From Psettodes erumei (lineage: Eukaryota; Chordata; Actinopteri; Pleuronectiformes; Psettodidae), in contig JAFBJZ010000512.1 in assembly GCA_016785225.1 (NCBI GenBank), positions 2,827,001-2,891,000 on the forward strand: DNA of 64,000 nucleotides, given 5' to 3'. Below are positions 24,501 to 37,225 of the stretch, one piece after another. Each line of letters begins with the position of its first letter. The stretch's first letter is position 1. The position numbers and the translations under genes were made by a program. The notes beneath the pieces are model-generated. The model was not told where the DNA came from. It did no database searches and saw nothing but the letters and a program-made list of their open reading frames with translations.

Positions 24501-27500
24501 TGAAGTTGGATCTATTTCTTGAGCAGTACCTATCCTGTCCTGATTTTCAACCTTGGAGTCTGTCTGTATCACACTGTGAATATCTTTAGCTTCTTATTGT
24601 AGATTCATACCAACAATAAAAGGATTTGATGCATCTATTTTGTTGCTCTGTGCGAGGACTCACTCACAGTCCAGTCTAGCATGAAGAGAAAAACATTTTT
24701 AGAATGATTCTGGTCCTATGGCCTTATATCTAACAAAGAACTCACAGAACATCTCCTGTTTTTTAAAATTGTAAACAAATGTTTCCTTAAAAGTCACTAA
24801 TGCCAAGGGCTAAACTTCTCCAGTTGAGAGTACCAGCATGGGATATTAATGTGCACTGTTTATGCATGCAAACTGACCTCACACTTTGAGTTAATGAACA
24901 TTTTTTACTTTTTTACTTTTTACAGATGCATGCAGAAATGTGCACCTTGGGTCAACAACAAAGAACAGTTTGTAAAAGTTGTCAAACTACATGAGAGAAG
25001 GGGAAAAAAAACTGTGACATGCCTGCTGTGGTTGCCTTGCACAATTTCACATGATACAGTGACATTGTGTGTGTATTGTATGCTCTTATTCCTGAGGATC
25101 TGTCGGATCAGGCCATCATCAGGCTGATATTGTGTCGTCTTTCATCCTCAAATAAAGTTATATATTAAATAATAGTGTTTCTTTACAACTGACTGAATAT
25201 ACTTACCTTGGTGTGTAATTAGCATGGACATAAATAGTGAGTAAGAAAGATAGACTCTAAGTAGTAAGCTAGAATTTTCAATTCCTATATAAACCACAAC
25301 ATTTGTGTTGTCATTTGTGTTTATTACCTACATTTTGCATATGTCTCTGCTGAAGTCCTATCTTGTACTTAAAACTGCATTTTCTTTTCATTTTTATCTT
25401 TTCAGACCACAAACAGTTTCCAGTAAAATGCTCATCAATAATTATTGATTACTGTATTAAACCATTCTCCTTGACTCCTTTGAATCTCTGGTTGTAATGA
25501 TGTCCGTATCTATCACCTCAACCACTACAAATCCCAGAGTATATGAAACTATATTTCAGTACTTTACCCTCATACAGACAACACAATTTCATCCAGCTAC
25601 AGTGAGAAAAACATATGCCACATAGAAAAGGTAACTTATGTTCTCTTTGATTTAACAAATGTCTCATTTTTCAGCACATGAACAAAAAGTACTGTTGACA
25701 GCCTGTTCTTTTGTCCATCATGACAGAACACAGAGCTGCTGGAAAATTTTATAGTCCCTGCACTGAAACACTTGACAGTCCCCTCTGTTCTCACTGTAAT
25801 ACACACAGACCACATATGCCTTGATGTGTTGCTACACCAATTAGCAGCAATTAACACTAGCCCATTGAGCACCTGCGTTTGGAGCTCTGGCATCTGGGCT
25901 GCATTATCAGAAGTATGTTGTTGTATTATCAGAATAAGTGCTGGAACACAGCCGCCATCCCACGGCTCTCTCTTGTCTGTCCCTGGAGGGTCTCTGTGTG
26001 TCTCTTTCTCAGCTGCAGTATGCAGCGTTTTCTTGTATTATGAAGGATGTCATGCTGAGCTTATCAATCCAAATCATTTAACATACCTCTCTTGTCATTT
26101 AAAGGCCACCCAGACATCAGTCAAACATCTATTCTCCTACATGAATGAGCTCCACCCCAGCAGTGCTCTCCGCCAGCCTTGTTGTTGTAAATGATTGTTT
26201 TGCATTAAGTTTCCCAAGTACCCTGGACGAGTTGAGAGACTGCTCTATACAAACAGGCCGAGTGGTTGTTATTTCAGCGGTGATGCCTGGCTCACCAGAC
26301 ACTGAGAGCGGGATATCGATCGGCTGTCACTGAGCATGCAAAGCAGCAGTCTGAAGGAGACACTAGAAAGACAGCGCGGGCAGCTTGGAGAGGAGAGAGC
26401 AGCTCATATAAAGCAAGAGCAAGGGAGGTGGGGGGCTTGAGAGCATGGTGGAGAATACTGACTTGTAAAAGATGGAGTTCAGGCTGTGGTGGACAAGATT
26501 TGATACAAAAAAACAACAAAAAAACCCAATTCAGTTGTGGGGCTACACCACCAAATCCATGCTCACAAAGAAAATAAAGAAAATTTTAAATTTAAAGGAC
26601 AGCGACACATTTTCAAGTCTTTCTTAAGATAATATTGAAAGTGCATATGTACATTTTCAGTGTGAAAGCTGTTGGTTGTAATCATCCATCATCTCCATAC
26701 TGGCTATGAACAGAAGCTACCTCAATAAAGTACCACACTGTAAAATATGGGTGTCAAAATCCATTATGCTCATTTACTTACAGTTGCTTGCATCCGTGTT
26801 ACAGTATGACAGTAGGGACACGTTTTGTTTTTTGTTTTTCTGTTGAAAATTGGAAGTCATGAAGAGTTGGATGAGATACGTTGTATTCTGAAAAAAATAA
26901 GGGCCCCCCCTACCTTGGCTGGATCAAAGATTCACCCTTTACATAGCTTATGATTTAAGAATATAACACAGTGTAACATGAATGAGAGAATAGGGTCTGA
27001 ATAAATATATAATATATTACGACAACTTTCTTTTTCCTCGTTGCAGTTAGTGCTGAGGTCAAAAACCAGCAGCTTCAATCACTTTATTCAGTAATGTTTG
27101 ATAAAAAGAATGCAAGACAAGCTGCTTCTGGGAGTGATTAAAAATGGGTTTAGTTGGAGACGAACACAGGTTTGCATCACAGAGATAAATAACATGCCAT
27201 AAAATATGAAAGAATAAAGGATAAGGACATAATATATTATTTTAGAATATTAAAAGTAAATTGAATTATCATAAGACAGGGATACAGGTTTTTAGCTCCT
27301 TTTCAAAGCTCAGTATGATTTTATCAGTCTTTGTTAAGCAGTTTGTTAAACACTGAACTGTAAGTCATAAAATAGTAAGTGGAAACTCTTCTATTATTCA
27401 ATTAAATTTCACTATATTGGAATTGAATTTTCCATCTGTCTGCATATCCAGACAGATAATACTAAAGCAATGACAGTGATTTTTGCTGATATTTTGTAAT

Positions 27501-27699
27501 ATTTAAGTTTACTTAAATCCATTTTTCTGGCAACTTAAGAAGCTGTTTCAGTTATTCAGTGTGTGCCTTCAGAATTCCATCCATCCTTATGATGTAGCAT
27601 CAACGGGAGAGTAACATGTTCCATTGAAAACAAGAATGTAATACAACTATTATCTGGGTTTTCAATAAAATGGCACTGAATATTTGCAGTCTAATTTAC
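24501..27699. other. Intergenic, nothing recognised
   Basis: AT-rich DNA. The 140-codon frame at 25772-26194 has no protein-like features or splice context and is rejected as coding. Confidence 0.6.
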
Positions 27700-27985
27700 A
27701 AGTCAAACTCATATCCTCACATCCCCTCAAATCCAGACTGAACCTCATCACTGGAGTGAGAACACCGGGAAGGTGTTAAATTAGAACAACAAACCGGCTG
27801 GGACTGTCTTTCACACCTTGTCCCATCACACTAACAGCCACTGAAATATACAAATGTGCAGGATCTGGTTCCATTAATGCCAATCACAGCCGCACAATTA
27901 TAAACATTGGCATAGAGTGTGAGCACAACAAAGGAAACAGTGAGGGCTGCACCAAAGTGACAGCGTGGTCTGTATAATCTACTCA
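27700..27985. promoter_or_regulatory. Possible conserved non-coding block
   Basis: The block is repeat-free with CATTAATGCCAATCACAG, CCGCACAATTATAAACATTG and GAGCACAACAAAGGAAAC (SOX-like). Two inverted T-box-like half-sites lie at 27771 and 27813. The call is from texture. Confidence 0.35.
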
Positions 27986-28889
27986 TTATGGTTTAACAGT
28001 CTTAGCAATACAAATGTTTTTATCAGTTTTTTTTAGCAGAGTTAATGAATAAGGATTTAGAATAAAAATAAAGGTAAAATTAGATGATACAACTTTGCAA
28101 AACATCTTTTTAAGAATAATGTGCACAGTCAGAATAAAGTTGTGATGTGAATGATTTGTAGTTCGACTAATGTCTTGAGGCAAATATCAATATTTGATGT
28201 TGAATTATACATTTCTTGACAGGAAACCTACGTTTTGAGCAAAACTAAAAATTGGAAGAATTTCATTCTGTTAAACATAATAAGGAAACAATTTTAATAA
28301 GTGAGTTTGTAAAGTTGCCAAATTGCTGCTGTGGGAAATACAATATCTAAAGTAATAGCAATTAACTGTATAAATGTATAAACTCTAACTATAAAATATG
28401 ATGAAGCCAGTTATTCCCTTAATAAAACTGGCATCAAAAATAAGTTAATTTTTAAAAAAAAATCAAATCTGTATATGTATTTCTCAAACATCTTAAGACT
28501 GGTTGAGTATAAGCAACAAGGCACACTTATCAAGTCACTTACTAGTCAATAATTTCCCGTTGTTAATGTTTAATTGTCTTATGACAAGGTCACTGCAAAT
28601 GTGTTGTCAATTTTGCCAGTAGTTGTTTAGACATCTTAGTCTGGATGAAAGTGCTGGATGGACAGAAAGTGCCAGGAGGATGAAAAGGCCCAGTGACTAA
28701 CAGACGACTTGCCTAGATAAGCATGTCTGCCCTTACCCTTTACTCCTGGATAAATCTTTTCTATTTGAAAAAATAAAACTTGTCTGCAATTGACCAACGT
28801 ATGGATTGTTGTAGATTGGTATAGACAGCAGGCTTCTACTATTTTCCCTTCCAACAACTAAATATTAAATCCACCCAGGGGACTAAGTT
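27986..28889. other. AT-rich intergenic stretch
   Basis: Long A/T-rich sequence with no element recognised. Confidence 0.6.
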
Positions 28890-29100
28890 GTGTGTACCAT
28901 GCTGTAAGAGGCCCCCACTGAGCTATAATCTGATCAGTGTTGTGAAAACAATTCCAATAATGCTGTGGAATTAGACTGACGAGGTCCCCCGTTGGCTGTT
29001 ACATTTTAAACCAATGGCACACAGGCCTGAGCTAATGACTCGGCTTACGACTCAGATTGGCTGGGAAAAAAGGCTTGAATAGTACTTAAGGGAGTCCTTA
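28890..29100. promoter_or_regulatory. Possible conserved non-coding block
   Basis: The block includes CAATTCCAATAATGCTGTGG, AACCAATGGCACACAGGCC and GAGCTAATGACTCGGCTTAC. These are dense CCAAT, TAAT and AP-1-like words in repeat-free DNA. Confidence 0.3.
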
Positions 29101-29639
29101 ATACTGAATGCATTGTGAGCTAATTAGCTACAGTAAAATATTGTACAGTATACAGTGGCATTATGGGACCATGAGTTGGTTTGATTGGACGGAGAGAGTC
29201 TATAAAGCTTCCATCATAGGCTGCACACCAGACACACTAAAACATTTTCATTTAATGGAATCTAAAAATACACACATTAGTGACATTATATGAATGACTT
29301 GTGAACTGAACAGTACTGAACAGTATAAATTAGGAGTAGGCGCAGAGTTACTCTCCTTTTGCCTTCTGTAATTTTTTTTGGTGAACTTTAGTGTTAAAGT
29401 CAATGCATATTGCAAAGGGTTAGTGCTATTATTGTATAAGGACTAATTTGTAAATTATTTAGTACCAGACAAAAAATCTAGAGCCTCCCCAGTGGCATCC
29501 AATACATCTCACCAATCCTTTTTTATAAAAATATCTGCAGTAAACACTTTCATATGAAATATACAGTATGAAACATTCATTATTTTCACTTTATAAATAA
29601 ATGTTGATTGCCGAGACAGATTATGATATTCCTCTATCA

Positions 29640-30135
29640 TTTTGGCATTGTAACCACCAGTTCTAAAATCACACCATCTGCCGCGCTTTAAACACTGCGC
29701 TGCCAAAACCAAACTTGCACAAAATCTAAGAGTTAATGGCAGTAAATCAATGCGTTCATCTGCCCATCTCAATCACTCTCTCAAAATGTGAATGAATAAA
29801 ACATTGTCTCCATTCTTCCAGGGTAGACGTGATGAGAGGTCGCAAACTGGTGTTAAAGGTCGCGGGTCCACATCCATTCCTATTGGCCAATTCTGTGTCC
29901 ATAAGTAGTCATATGTGTGTGATGATCAATACCGATAGCAAACAGCACTGGTATCATGGTGACAATTACAGGTTTGGAAATTGTTGCAGGCTCGCATTCA
30001 ACAAGCTTTCCAGGTGCTTTTGGCAGAGCAGCCAGAGCTGTGTGATTTGATAGAGCCATAAATAATGACTGCTACACTGTAATTTTCATTACTGAAGAGC
30101 CTGGCTGTGTGTAATACCACTGCATCCAGCAATTT
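29640..30135. promoter_or_regulatory. Possible conserved non-coding block
   Basis: About 500 bp of repeat-free DNA contains TCCTATTGGCCAATTCTG, GCCATAAATAATGACTGC and CTGTAATTTTCATTACTG. Two exact AGGTCGC copies lie 20 bp apart at 29837 and 29857. The open frame 29829-30050 has no recognisable protein. Confidence 0.4.
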
Positions 30136-30567
30136 GGATCTAGGGCTTAGTCAGATATTCTGTATGTGTGTATGTGTGTGTGTGTGGTTGGGGCTGTAGG
30201 CTTAGATCAATAGTGTATATGTAGTATGTGTGTATGAGTATGTGTGATAACACTTTCTATGGCTGTAGTATCTGTATATGTTTCAATATTAAGGGACTTA
30301 TTGATGCATTGATAACACAGAGATGCATATCAATACTCAAAACCTTTCAGAAACAACAGAATGAAACAAACCTCAGATAAAATTTGAGATCAGTTAAATC
30401 GAATCATTACTGCATAAATCGATTGAGATCCCCTGAAAGCATGTTTGAAGATATATGAAAATACTTTGCTTTGAGCCATAATTTGTGTCTGTCTCTATAT
30501 TTTTTTCCATAGAAAACTTCAATTACCTGGTAGTTAAACTGCTGAATACAAGATGTCTCCTACATCC

Positions 30568-30601
30568 CTGGAAGACCTTTCTATGGAGAAAGGTCTTCCA
30601 G
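30568..30601. repeat. Perfect 14-bp inverted repeat (hairpin)
   Basis: CTGGAAGACCTTTC and GAAAGGTCTTCCAG are exact reverse complements around the 6-nt spacer TATGGA. Its origin is unknown. Confidence 0.9.
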
Positions 30602-31616
30602 AAAGGTATGTGCAATGCAGGCAAGTTTAATTAATTAGTTAAATACTGGACCAGGACTGGCTTCGAAAACTACTTCATACTCTTAGTAAATCCAAACTGA
30701 AGATACCAAGAAATAACTACAGAGACAAGAAACAAGAGTGCAGAGCTCTAGGGGCAGACCATGACAAAATCAATATTAATGATTCTTCTCTTCTCCATGA
30801 TGTGTCATCATACAACATTTTCATAGTTTTATTGAGTAACACCCAGACACATTTGAATAAGAAAAACAGCAGCAATAATAACAGTTGTAGTATAAGCATA
30901 CTAGTGGCAGCAGTGGTGGTGGTGATGCAGACTGTGTTCATTTTTACTTTTAAATGAAATGAAAGCTGTAAACATTACAATTAAAATTATGAGCTGAGGT
31001 TTGGTGGCGACATGCTCCACACTGATCCCACACACCAAGTTAACTTGAGGGTCCAGTGTCAAAATACTGTGGGGATGAATGTCCACAATGTGATGACAGG
31101 ACCCACTGGCAGGCTGTGCTTGTATGGCTATGGGTAGTTGTGATCCCAGTAAAAGTGTCACAAAGACAGATACAGCACCTCATGTATCATAAACTCTTGA
31201 CATGGGCCTGGTTTCCTCCCAGGCAAAGGGAAGAGGGATTCAGGGCCTGAGCAGTTTGCAAAGATCACAGCTTTTGAATATTATGAGTTGAAGGCACCTT
31301 TCTTAGTGAGCTGAGGAGATTAAAAATTGCAAAATGTGTAAACGTCTTTAAGAAGCTGAAGCTCAGTGATAAAACATGATGCGTGCCTCTGAGGTTGAGA
31401 AGAAGGCGGGCAAGGCAGGCATAAGGAAACACATGGATGTTGGCAAATGTGGTCTCAACAGGATGTTCTGGGCTGGGTTATACCTTCACTTTGACTGCTA
31501 GCCTTTTTCTGGCTGCTGGTAAGCCTTCAATTAAATGACGGCTACCTTTTTCAAGTCACTAATCCTCTTACAGTTTGGAACCCTAGCCTTTGCCATGCGG
31601 AAAATATATACACACA

Positions 31617-31619
<3 letters not shown>

Positions 31620-31651
<32 letters not shown>
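31620..31651. repeat. (GT)16 microsatellite
   Basis: A perfect GT run. Confidence 0.95.
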
Positions 31652-31653
<2 letters not shown>

Positions 31654-33279
31654 ACCAATGAATCTTCACCAGCCTCACACTCTTGCTGCCTGTCTTGCAG
31701 TCCTCCTGCCTTGTGGTACCTTCTTAAGTTGACAAAAGAGGCTGTTCTTGTCGCAAACTGAGCCTGAAGTCTGCATGAAGAAATAAAAAAACTGATTTGT
31801 TTGGTGCAAACCCGAATCTATGTCACACGTAAAAATGGCAGGCATGAGTCTTCATTGTAGCAGCATTGAAAATTAAATAACTAATATATTGAGCTAAAGT
31901 CCAATTGGCACCTTTTATGTAACTGTAAGATTATTCTTGGTTGGGAAGTTTAAAAGTGATATAATATTCAGGGACTACTCAGACTTATTCAGATCAGACC
32001 AGATGTGATGTAGGGAGGTAGACTACAATCTGGAAATGTAAGAAAAGAAAGGGCAGTATCAGCATGCACAAATGAAAAACAAAGATGCAAAAGGTGACTC
32101 CTTACGTTAGCAAGACTGTAGAAGGCCATACAAACTATATTCACATTCAAATATTTAATAAAATGCTTTCAGAAGTAATCTCTGTTGTACTCCATTTGTG
32201 CAAAAGACATGGACAGGCAGAAAGATACATGCAATATTTTTTGTATTATCTGAGGCTCCAGATGGAGATGCCATATATGCACAAATGCAATGTATGCAAG
32301 AGTGTATACATGCCTACAAAAGGACAGAGTGTTTTTCAGTTGAGCCCTACAGTGCACAGTATAACAAACTGCTGAAAAAGCCATTTCAGTGAGGGCAATT
32401 GCTTCTGCTACTGAATGCATTTCCTGCTTAAACAAAATGCTTTTAAGGAAGAAGAGGGCATTAAAGGGACTGGGACTGTTAAAAAAAAAACAAAGATGAA
32501 GATGCCTGGTGTAATTTTGAGCTTTCAAAATTCCCAGCTCTTAGACCAACACCTTGCTGTATCAACCAAATTGTATTATTCATTTTCAAAATGAAGACAC
32601 TTGTATTTAACAGAGGAAATTTAAATTTTTTTTAATATACATGAATGATGAAATGGTTGTTGTTTTATATATATATGTCCTCCTCAGGTCATTAATGAAG
32701 CTCATATTGCTCATTTTTCCAACTGTGTATGAGTTTAAGCCAAAGAACACTGCCTTCTGACCACAATACATCAGAGTACAGTCTGTCCATGACATTTTTG
32801 GCTTCACAAAACATATTAGATTTGAGAACGTGAGGAAATTGAACTGCATCTCTTTTAGCAAACTGCAAAAAAGAATAAAGGAAATCTATTTCCTAAAGGT
32901 AATTTTTTTCTTGGCCAAAGTGGTTAAATTGCTGAGGGCAGGAAGTGAAGAATATTCTGTCATTTTAAGGCAGGCCAGAGTAAGCATGGAAAAGCACTCT
33001 GGAACTTTGGGTCAAGGTTTAATTTTTAATGTTTCAAACCATCCTGACCATTAAAATACAGTATTTTCAATTACACATGAAAATGTCTTGTTTTGACTGC
33101 AGCATCAGTGGTACTAATGAATTATCATGCACCCATGATTCCTGATACACTAAAGCATCACTCATAAAACATTATACAATGAAATTTAAATGCATTCATG
33201 ACCATTCAACTATTAGAATTTGTACTATATACTTTTCTTGAAATCATGTTCATAAATCCATATTAGAATCCCTTTGATG

Positions 33280-33510
33280 AACCCTGTTGATCAGGATGAA
33301 GCACAGAGTTCAGGAAAGCAGGGGTGTATCCCACTATAATCAGCCTACACTGAGTATTGATTGGCCAGTGTCGACCAAGTCTGATAAAGGGAAGGAATTA
33401 ACAACGTCTTCATGCCACAGCAGCAAGTTCTGTCTGCTCTCCGCTCCTTCCCTTCTATTACCAGTCAGACAATTAAAATCTATTGTAAAGGGTTTATTGA
33501 CACAGTAAAT
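33280..33510. promoter_or_regulatory. Possible conserved non-coding block
   Basis: The block includes CCACTATAATCAGCCTACAC, GAGTATTGATTGGCCAGTG and CAGACAATTAAAATCTATTG. Paired-type and PBX/HOX-like words (TGATTGG) lie in repeat-free DNA. Confidence 0.35.
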
Positions 33511-34189
33511 ATGAATCTGCATTTTTCAATATGTGGAGGGTACATGTGTATTACAAATACACAATGCAGAGGATTGGATGTAGGATGTCTGTTCTTAATA
33601 ACCACACTGTAAACTGTGATATTTTTTCTTCAGTCATCAAGAAGGCTGGGAGAGCATACACATGTTGACAATGACATGCAGGCAAACATAATACATTGGT
33701 TCCGAGGTATTTTGCATGAAAACAGAACACTCTCAAAATTCTCTCTCTAAACACCCTCTATTAGTTTCTGTTTTCTGTCTGCTGGCTTTAACATCATATT
33801 TACAGTACAGACATGGAGGGTATCAATTTTCTCACTCAACTCTGCCAGAAACTTGATAAGCATATTTCCTCGAATGTCCCTCTTTTGCTTTAAAACACCC
33901 ATTGTGTGTATTTGCAGAATGTCAACTCTGTCTCATTGGATTAAAGCCCTCAAATTCTCAAAAATATTACTTAAAACATGACCTCAGTGTCCTTAGTGGA
34001 AGCTATGGCCCTACCGTTTACCCCTCTTTAAGTAACTAAGTAACTTTAAGTTTTAAGTTGTTGAGCTTTGTTGAAAATTCAGCAAATTTTAAACTTGAAG
34101 CAGAAATTCACACAATTAAAACACTATCATGGTTGTAGGAATGCGAATGAAAAAAAATGTTTCTATAATGACCAATCAAAGCAAAAGAA
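33511..34189. other. AT-rich intergenic stretch
   Basis: No element, exon or notable repeat is seen. Confidence 0.55.
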
Positions 34190-34475
34190 AAAAAACACAT
34201 TATCTGTCAATATCTGTGCGAGCCTCTCAGAATAGCAAGCCCGGCTGGAACATAGTGATTTACTGTCCAATTTCCAACGGCCCCTCTATCCATTTCAATC
34301 AAATCTCCAATATTAACACCGGGCAATAATTTCTTATGCTTTATTACAAATGTAGCCCTCCTATTCAATAAATCAGCTGCCAGAAGCCGGTATAATTCAC
34401 AGTGGAAATCAGACATATTTTATACTGACTGAGTCGCAGTCAAAATTTCAGCTTTATGTTCTTTCGTGCAGACAA
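34190..34475. promoter_or_regulatory. Possible conserved non-coding block
   Basis: The block includes CAAATCTCCAATATTAACAC, CGGGCAATAATTTCTTATGC, CTATTCAATAAATCAGCTGC and GCCGGTATAATTCACAG. The dense AATTA/ATAAT vocabulary without repeats is typical of vertebrate conserved non-coding elements. Confidence 0.4.
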
Positions 34476-36859
34476 AAAGAGAGCCACTTGAGTCCATCTT
34501 CTTACTCCAGTGTTCCTTTTTTCTCTTTTGCTTCAAAGTAAAACTTTAAAACAGTTCACACAGGTGAGACTGTTGAAAAAATAGTGGAAATTTATGGCTA
34601 TTAGAAGAATAAAAAATGTTACAATAGGGTATGGTTATAAAAGCACACTAGGAGATTGCAACATTGTTTTGTGCTTCATAGTAATGCAACCCAGGATATT
34701 TTCTGTAGGTTATTTTGTACAACCCCTAATTTAAAGATGTCCCTTAAATGCCTCAGACAGGTGTGTGAGACAGAATCTTTGTAGATTGGAAAAAAGCAAA
34801 ATAACATGTTTATGACCTTTCTAAACTAACTTGTCCATGAAACCTCAACAGACCTGGTGATAATGACAGGGAGAGAAACACTGAAGCTGTAGAGTTGCTG
34901 TAAACAGAAGTTATTGTTGGGATCAACTTTGTTGTCCTCTTCCCCATTAAATTAGCAGATTAGCATCATGATTTCATTGTAATGCAGGCTTACTTGTGTG
35001 TTATTTTATCTTGAGAAACCTAATAATGGTGAATTATTTCAGAAATAGATAGAACAGATATTGATATCCTTGATACCAAACCTATGATCAGCAGCATAGA
35101 TATCTCACTTAGGGAAAGGTTATACATTAAGAAAGGGTTACAACAGATTACACGGATGTTGCGACCATGAGAACACACCTTAAATTGAATGTGTGGGATG
35201 GCACAGTTAAGGACTTTTTATGAATAAAACATAATGAGGATTATCTACATGGCTGTTACCATTGTCTAAAAGTAACACCTACTGTACGCCAAATGTCTCT
35301 GGGGGATAAATCAATGAGCAACCAACATACAAGCTTCCAGCATTATAGCAAGTGTGTGTGTTAGCACAGCCGAGTGACTAAATGTTATTGTTAATCGTCT
35401 CACAGCACAACAACGAACCTGTAACTGAAATGATTTTGAGTTAAGTGTTAGTTTTATAGATTCTGCATAAGTCAATTTTCACAGTTTGGTTTTAATTTAT
35501 CCACATAAGAACTGTTTTATGCATTAGTCCTCAAGGTAAATGTGGCTGAGTTAACAGCGAAAATGAGTTCATTAAATGTAATGAGTTTGAAAAGTAATGA
35601 TGTCTTTGAGCCTTCCTGGTAAATTTGTAAAAAGTTGTACGTTCCAGAGTTTACCAACAAAAAGTTTACCATAGGTGAAGTCAAAGAAGCTGAGGATGTT
35701 TGCCGGATCACTGATAATTAAACAGTAAAAAAAATACAATAGTGAAGTCAGACATTCCTTTCATATTTCAACATGTTGATCATCATCACATGAGCTACAG
35801 GTTTGTGTGTTACTTATGAATAACTAACTATAACTTTAGAGGATGTTGCACCTGTTTGCAAGGTAGGGACAAGCCTGGATAAACTTGACTGAATTTCTGT
35901 ATAGATCATTTCACTCCTCTTAACATTTACATATCTGTTATTTTTTGTAACTGTAGTCTGAAGTCTCAATCCCTGTCTGGTTGATAGTTTTTTGCCTTTA
36001 GTATATTGTATATACAAAATAATCTTTAACAACTAATCAAAAGTAAACTGACTCTACTGATATACAGCATTGTCACTCACCAAATCAGTGACTTTTAGCA
36101 GTGGAGTGCCCCTCACTGATGATGCTGTCAGCTCAGCTACACAGTGCGTTACTTCCTCATTAAAAGCTTATTAAAAGACTACAGAGGCCACAATAGTTTC
36201 TCTGGCTTTGTTGATGTGATAACTCCATCGCAAATAGCTGGCTATTAGGCTATTAACCTTATAAACAGTGCATGTGTTGGCCTAGTTTTGTCCTGAACTG
36301 TAGGTATCAGTTCAAGCTGATACCTAATTTACTATTCAACTGAGGACAATTAGAATTAGCATCAGAAATCATGGGAATATGAAAGGTGACAGAGCCACTG
36401 ACTGATATATTCAGTGTATTACATTTGAATGACAATGCAACAATTTATTTTATGAAAAAGTACATTGTGACTATGAAACTTTCAAACAAACTGAACACAT
36501 TAGTTCAAATGAGTAATGTGACATAATTTCCAAACAGCCTGCTAAACTTGGGAAGCTTGTAAAATCACTATTGTGAATTTTAGCTTGTCGTAATAACATA
36601 ATGTATACAAGCACAACGTAATTATTAACATTGTAACTTATCACAAACAAAAAAATCGAAACATACAGAATTTGGCCATGCTGGTTTTTGATTTATATTA
36701 TATGTAATGTACTGTATATTCTTTAATCTATTAGTGAGAGCCATGTTGAGTATATGATACAATACATGAAGCATTTGACATTTTTGAAAGTTAATATTTG
36801 TCAAGGTCTAAAGACTTGCAGGATGCCAATGACGATACAAATCATGCGTCACAAGCAAA
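34476..36859. other. AT-rich intergenic stretch
   Basis: Mostly featureless. A perfect 10-bp inverted repeat lies at 36301-36326. Confidence 0.55.
36301..36326. repeat. Perfect 10-bp inverted repeat
   Basis: TAGGTATCAG and CTGATACCTA flank the 6-nt spacer TTCAAG. Confidence 0.9.
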
Positions 36860-37225
36860 AGAAATTTTAAGGCGCCACCAGTAAGATTACAGGGTCATCC
36901 ATCATGTCAGCTGAGAAAGTATTTCAGGAACAAATGACATCATCAGAACTTGTCCTAACCTCACTCAAATCCTGTTCCAGCGACTTGATCAACAGTTGTA
37001 TCGCTGTGTCTCGGTCCAGTTACTGATGGCTCTCTCTCAAACGCTGCCTATCTCATTACAGTAATGAACTTTATAATTACCTCCACCCCCTCAGAGAAGA
37101 ATGAAGGCCATTAAGACACTGGGATTGGCTTTTATATCATTTACTTAGCCCAGGACACTAACCAGCAGCCATTTTCCATCTCAATAAACTCCCATATCCT
37201 TCAAGCCGTTGACAACACTTCTTTT
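36860..37225. promoter_or_regulatory. Possible conserved non-coding block
   Basis: The block is repeat-free with TACAGTAATGAACTTTATAA, TTACCTCCACCCCCTCAGAG, AAGGCCATTAAGACACTGGG and CATTTTCCATCTCAATAAAC. It has no coding frame. Confidence 0.35.

Larger units (their letters stand above)
30136..33279. other. Intergenic with short simple repeats and a hairpin
   Basis: It contains (TG)n at 30165-30185, a perfect inverted repeat at 30568-30601 and (GT)n at 31620-31651. The rest is AT-rich and unassigned. Confidence 0.6.

Noticed and set aside
25772..26194. 140-codon frame
   Set aside because: No family resemblance, no splice context and no codon pattern. Length alone is expected by chance in 64 kb.
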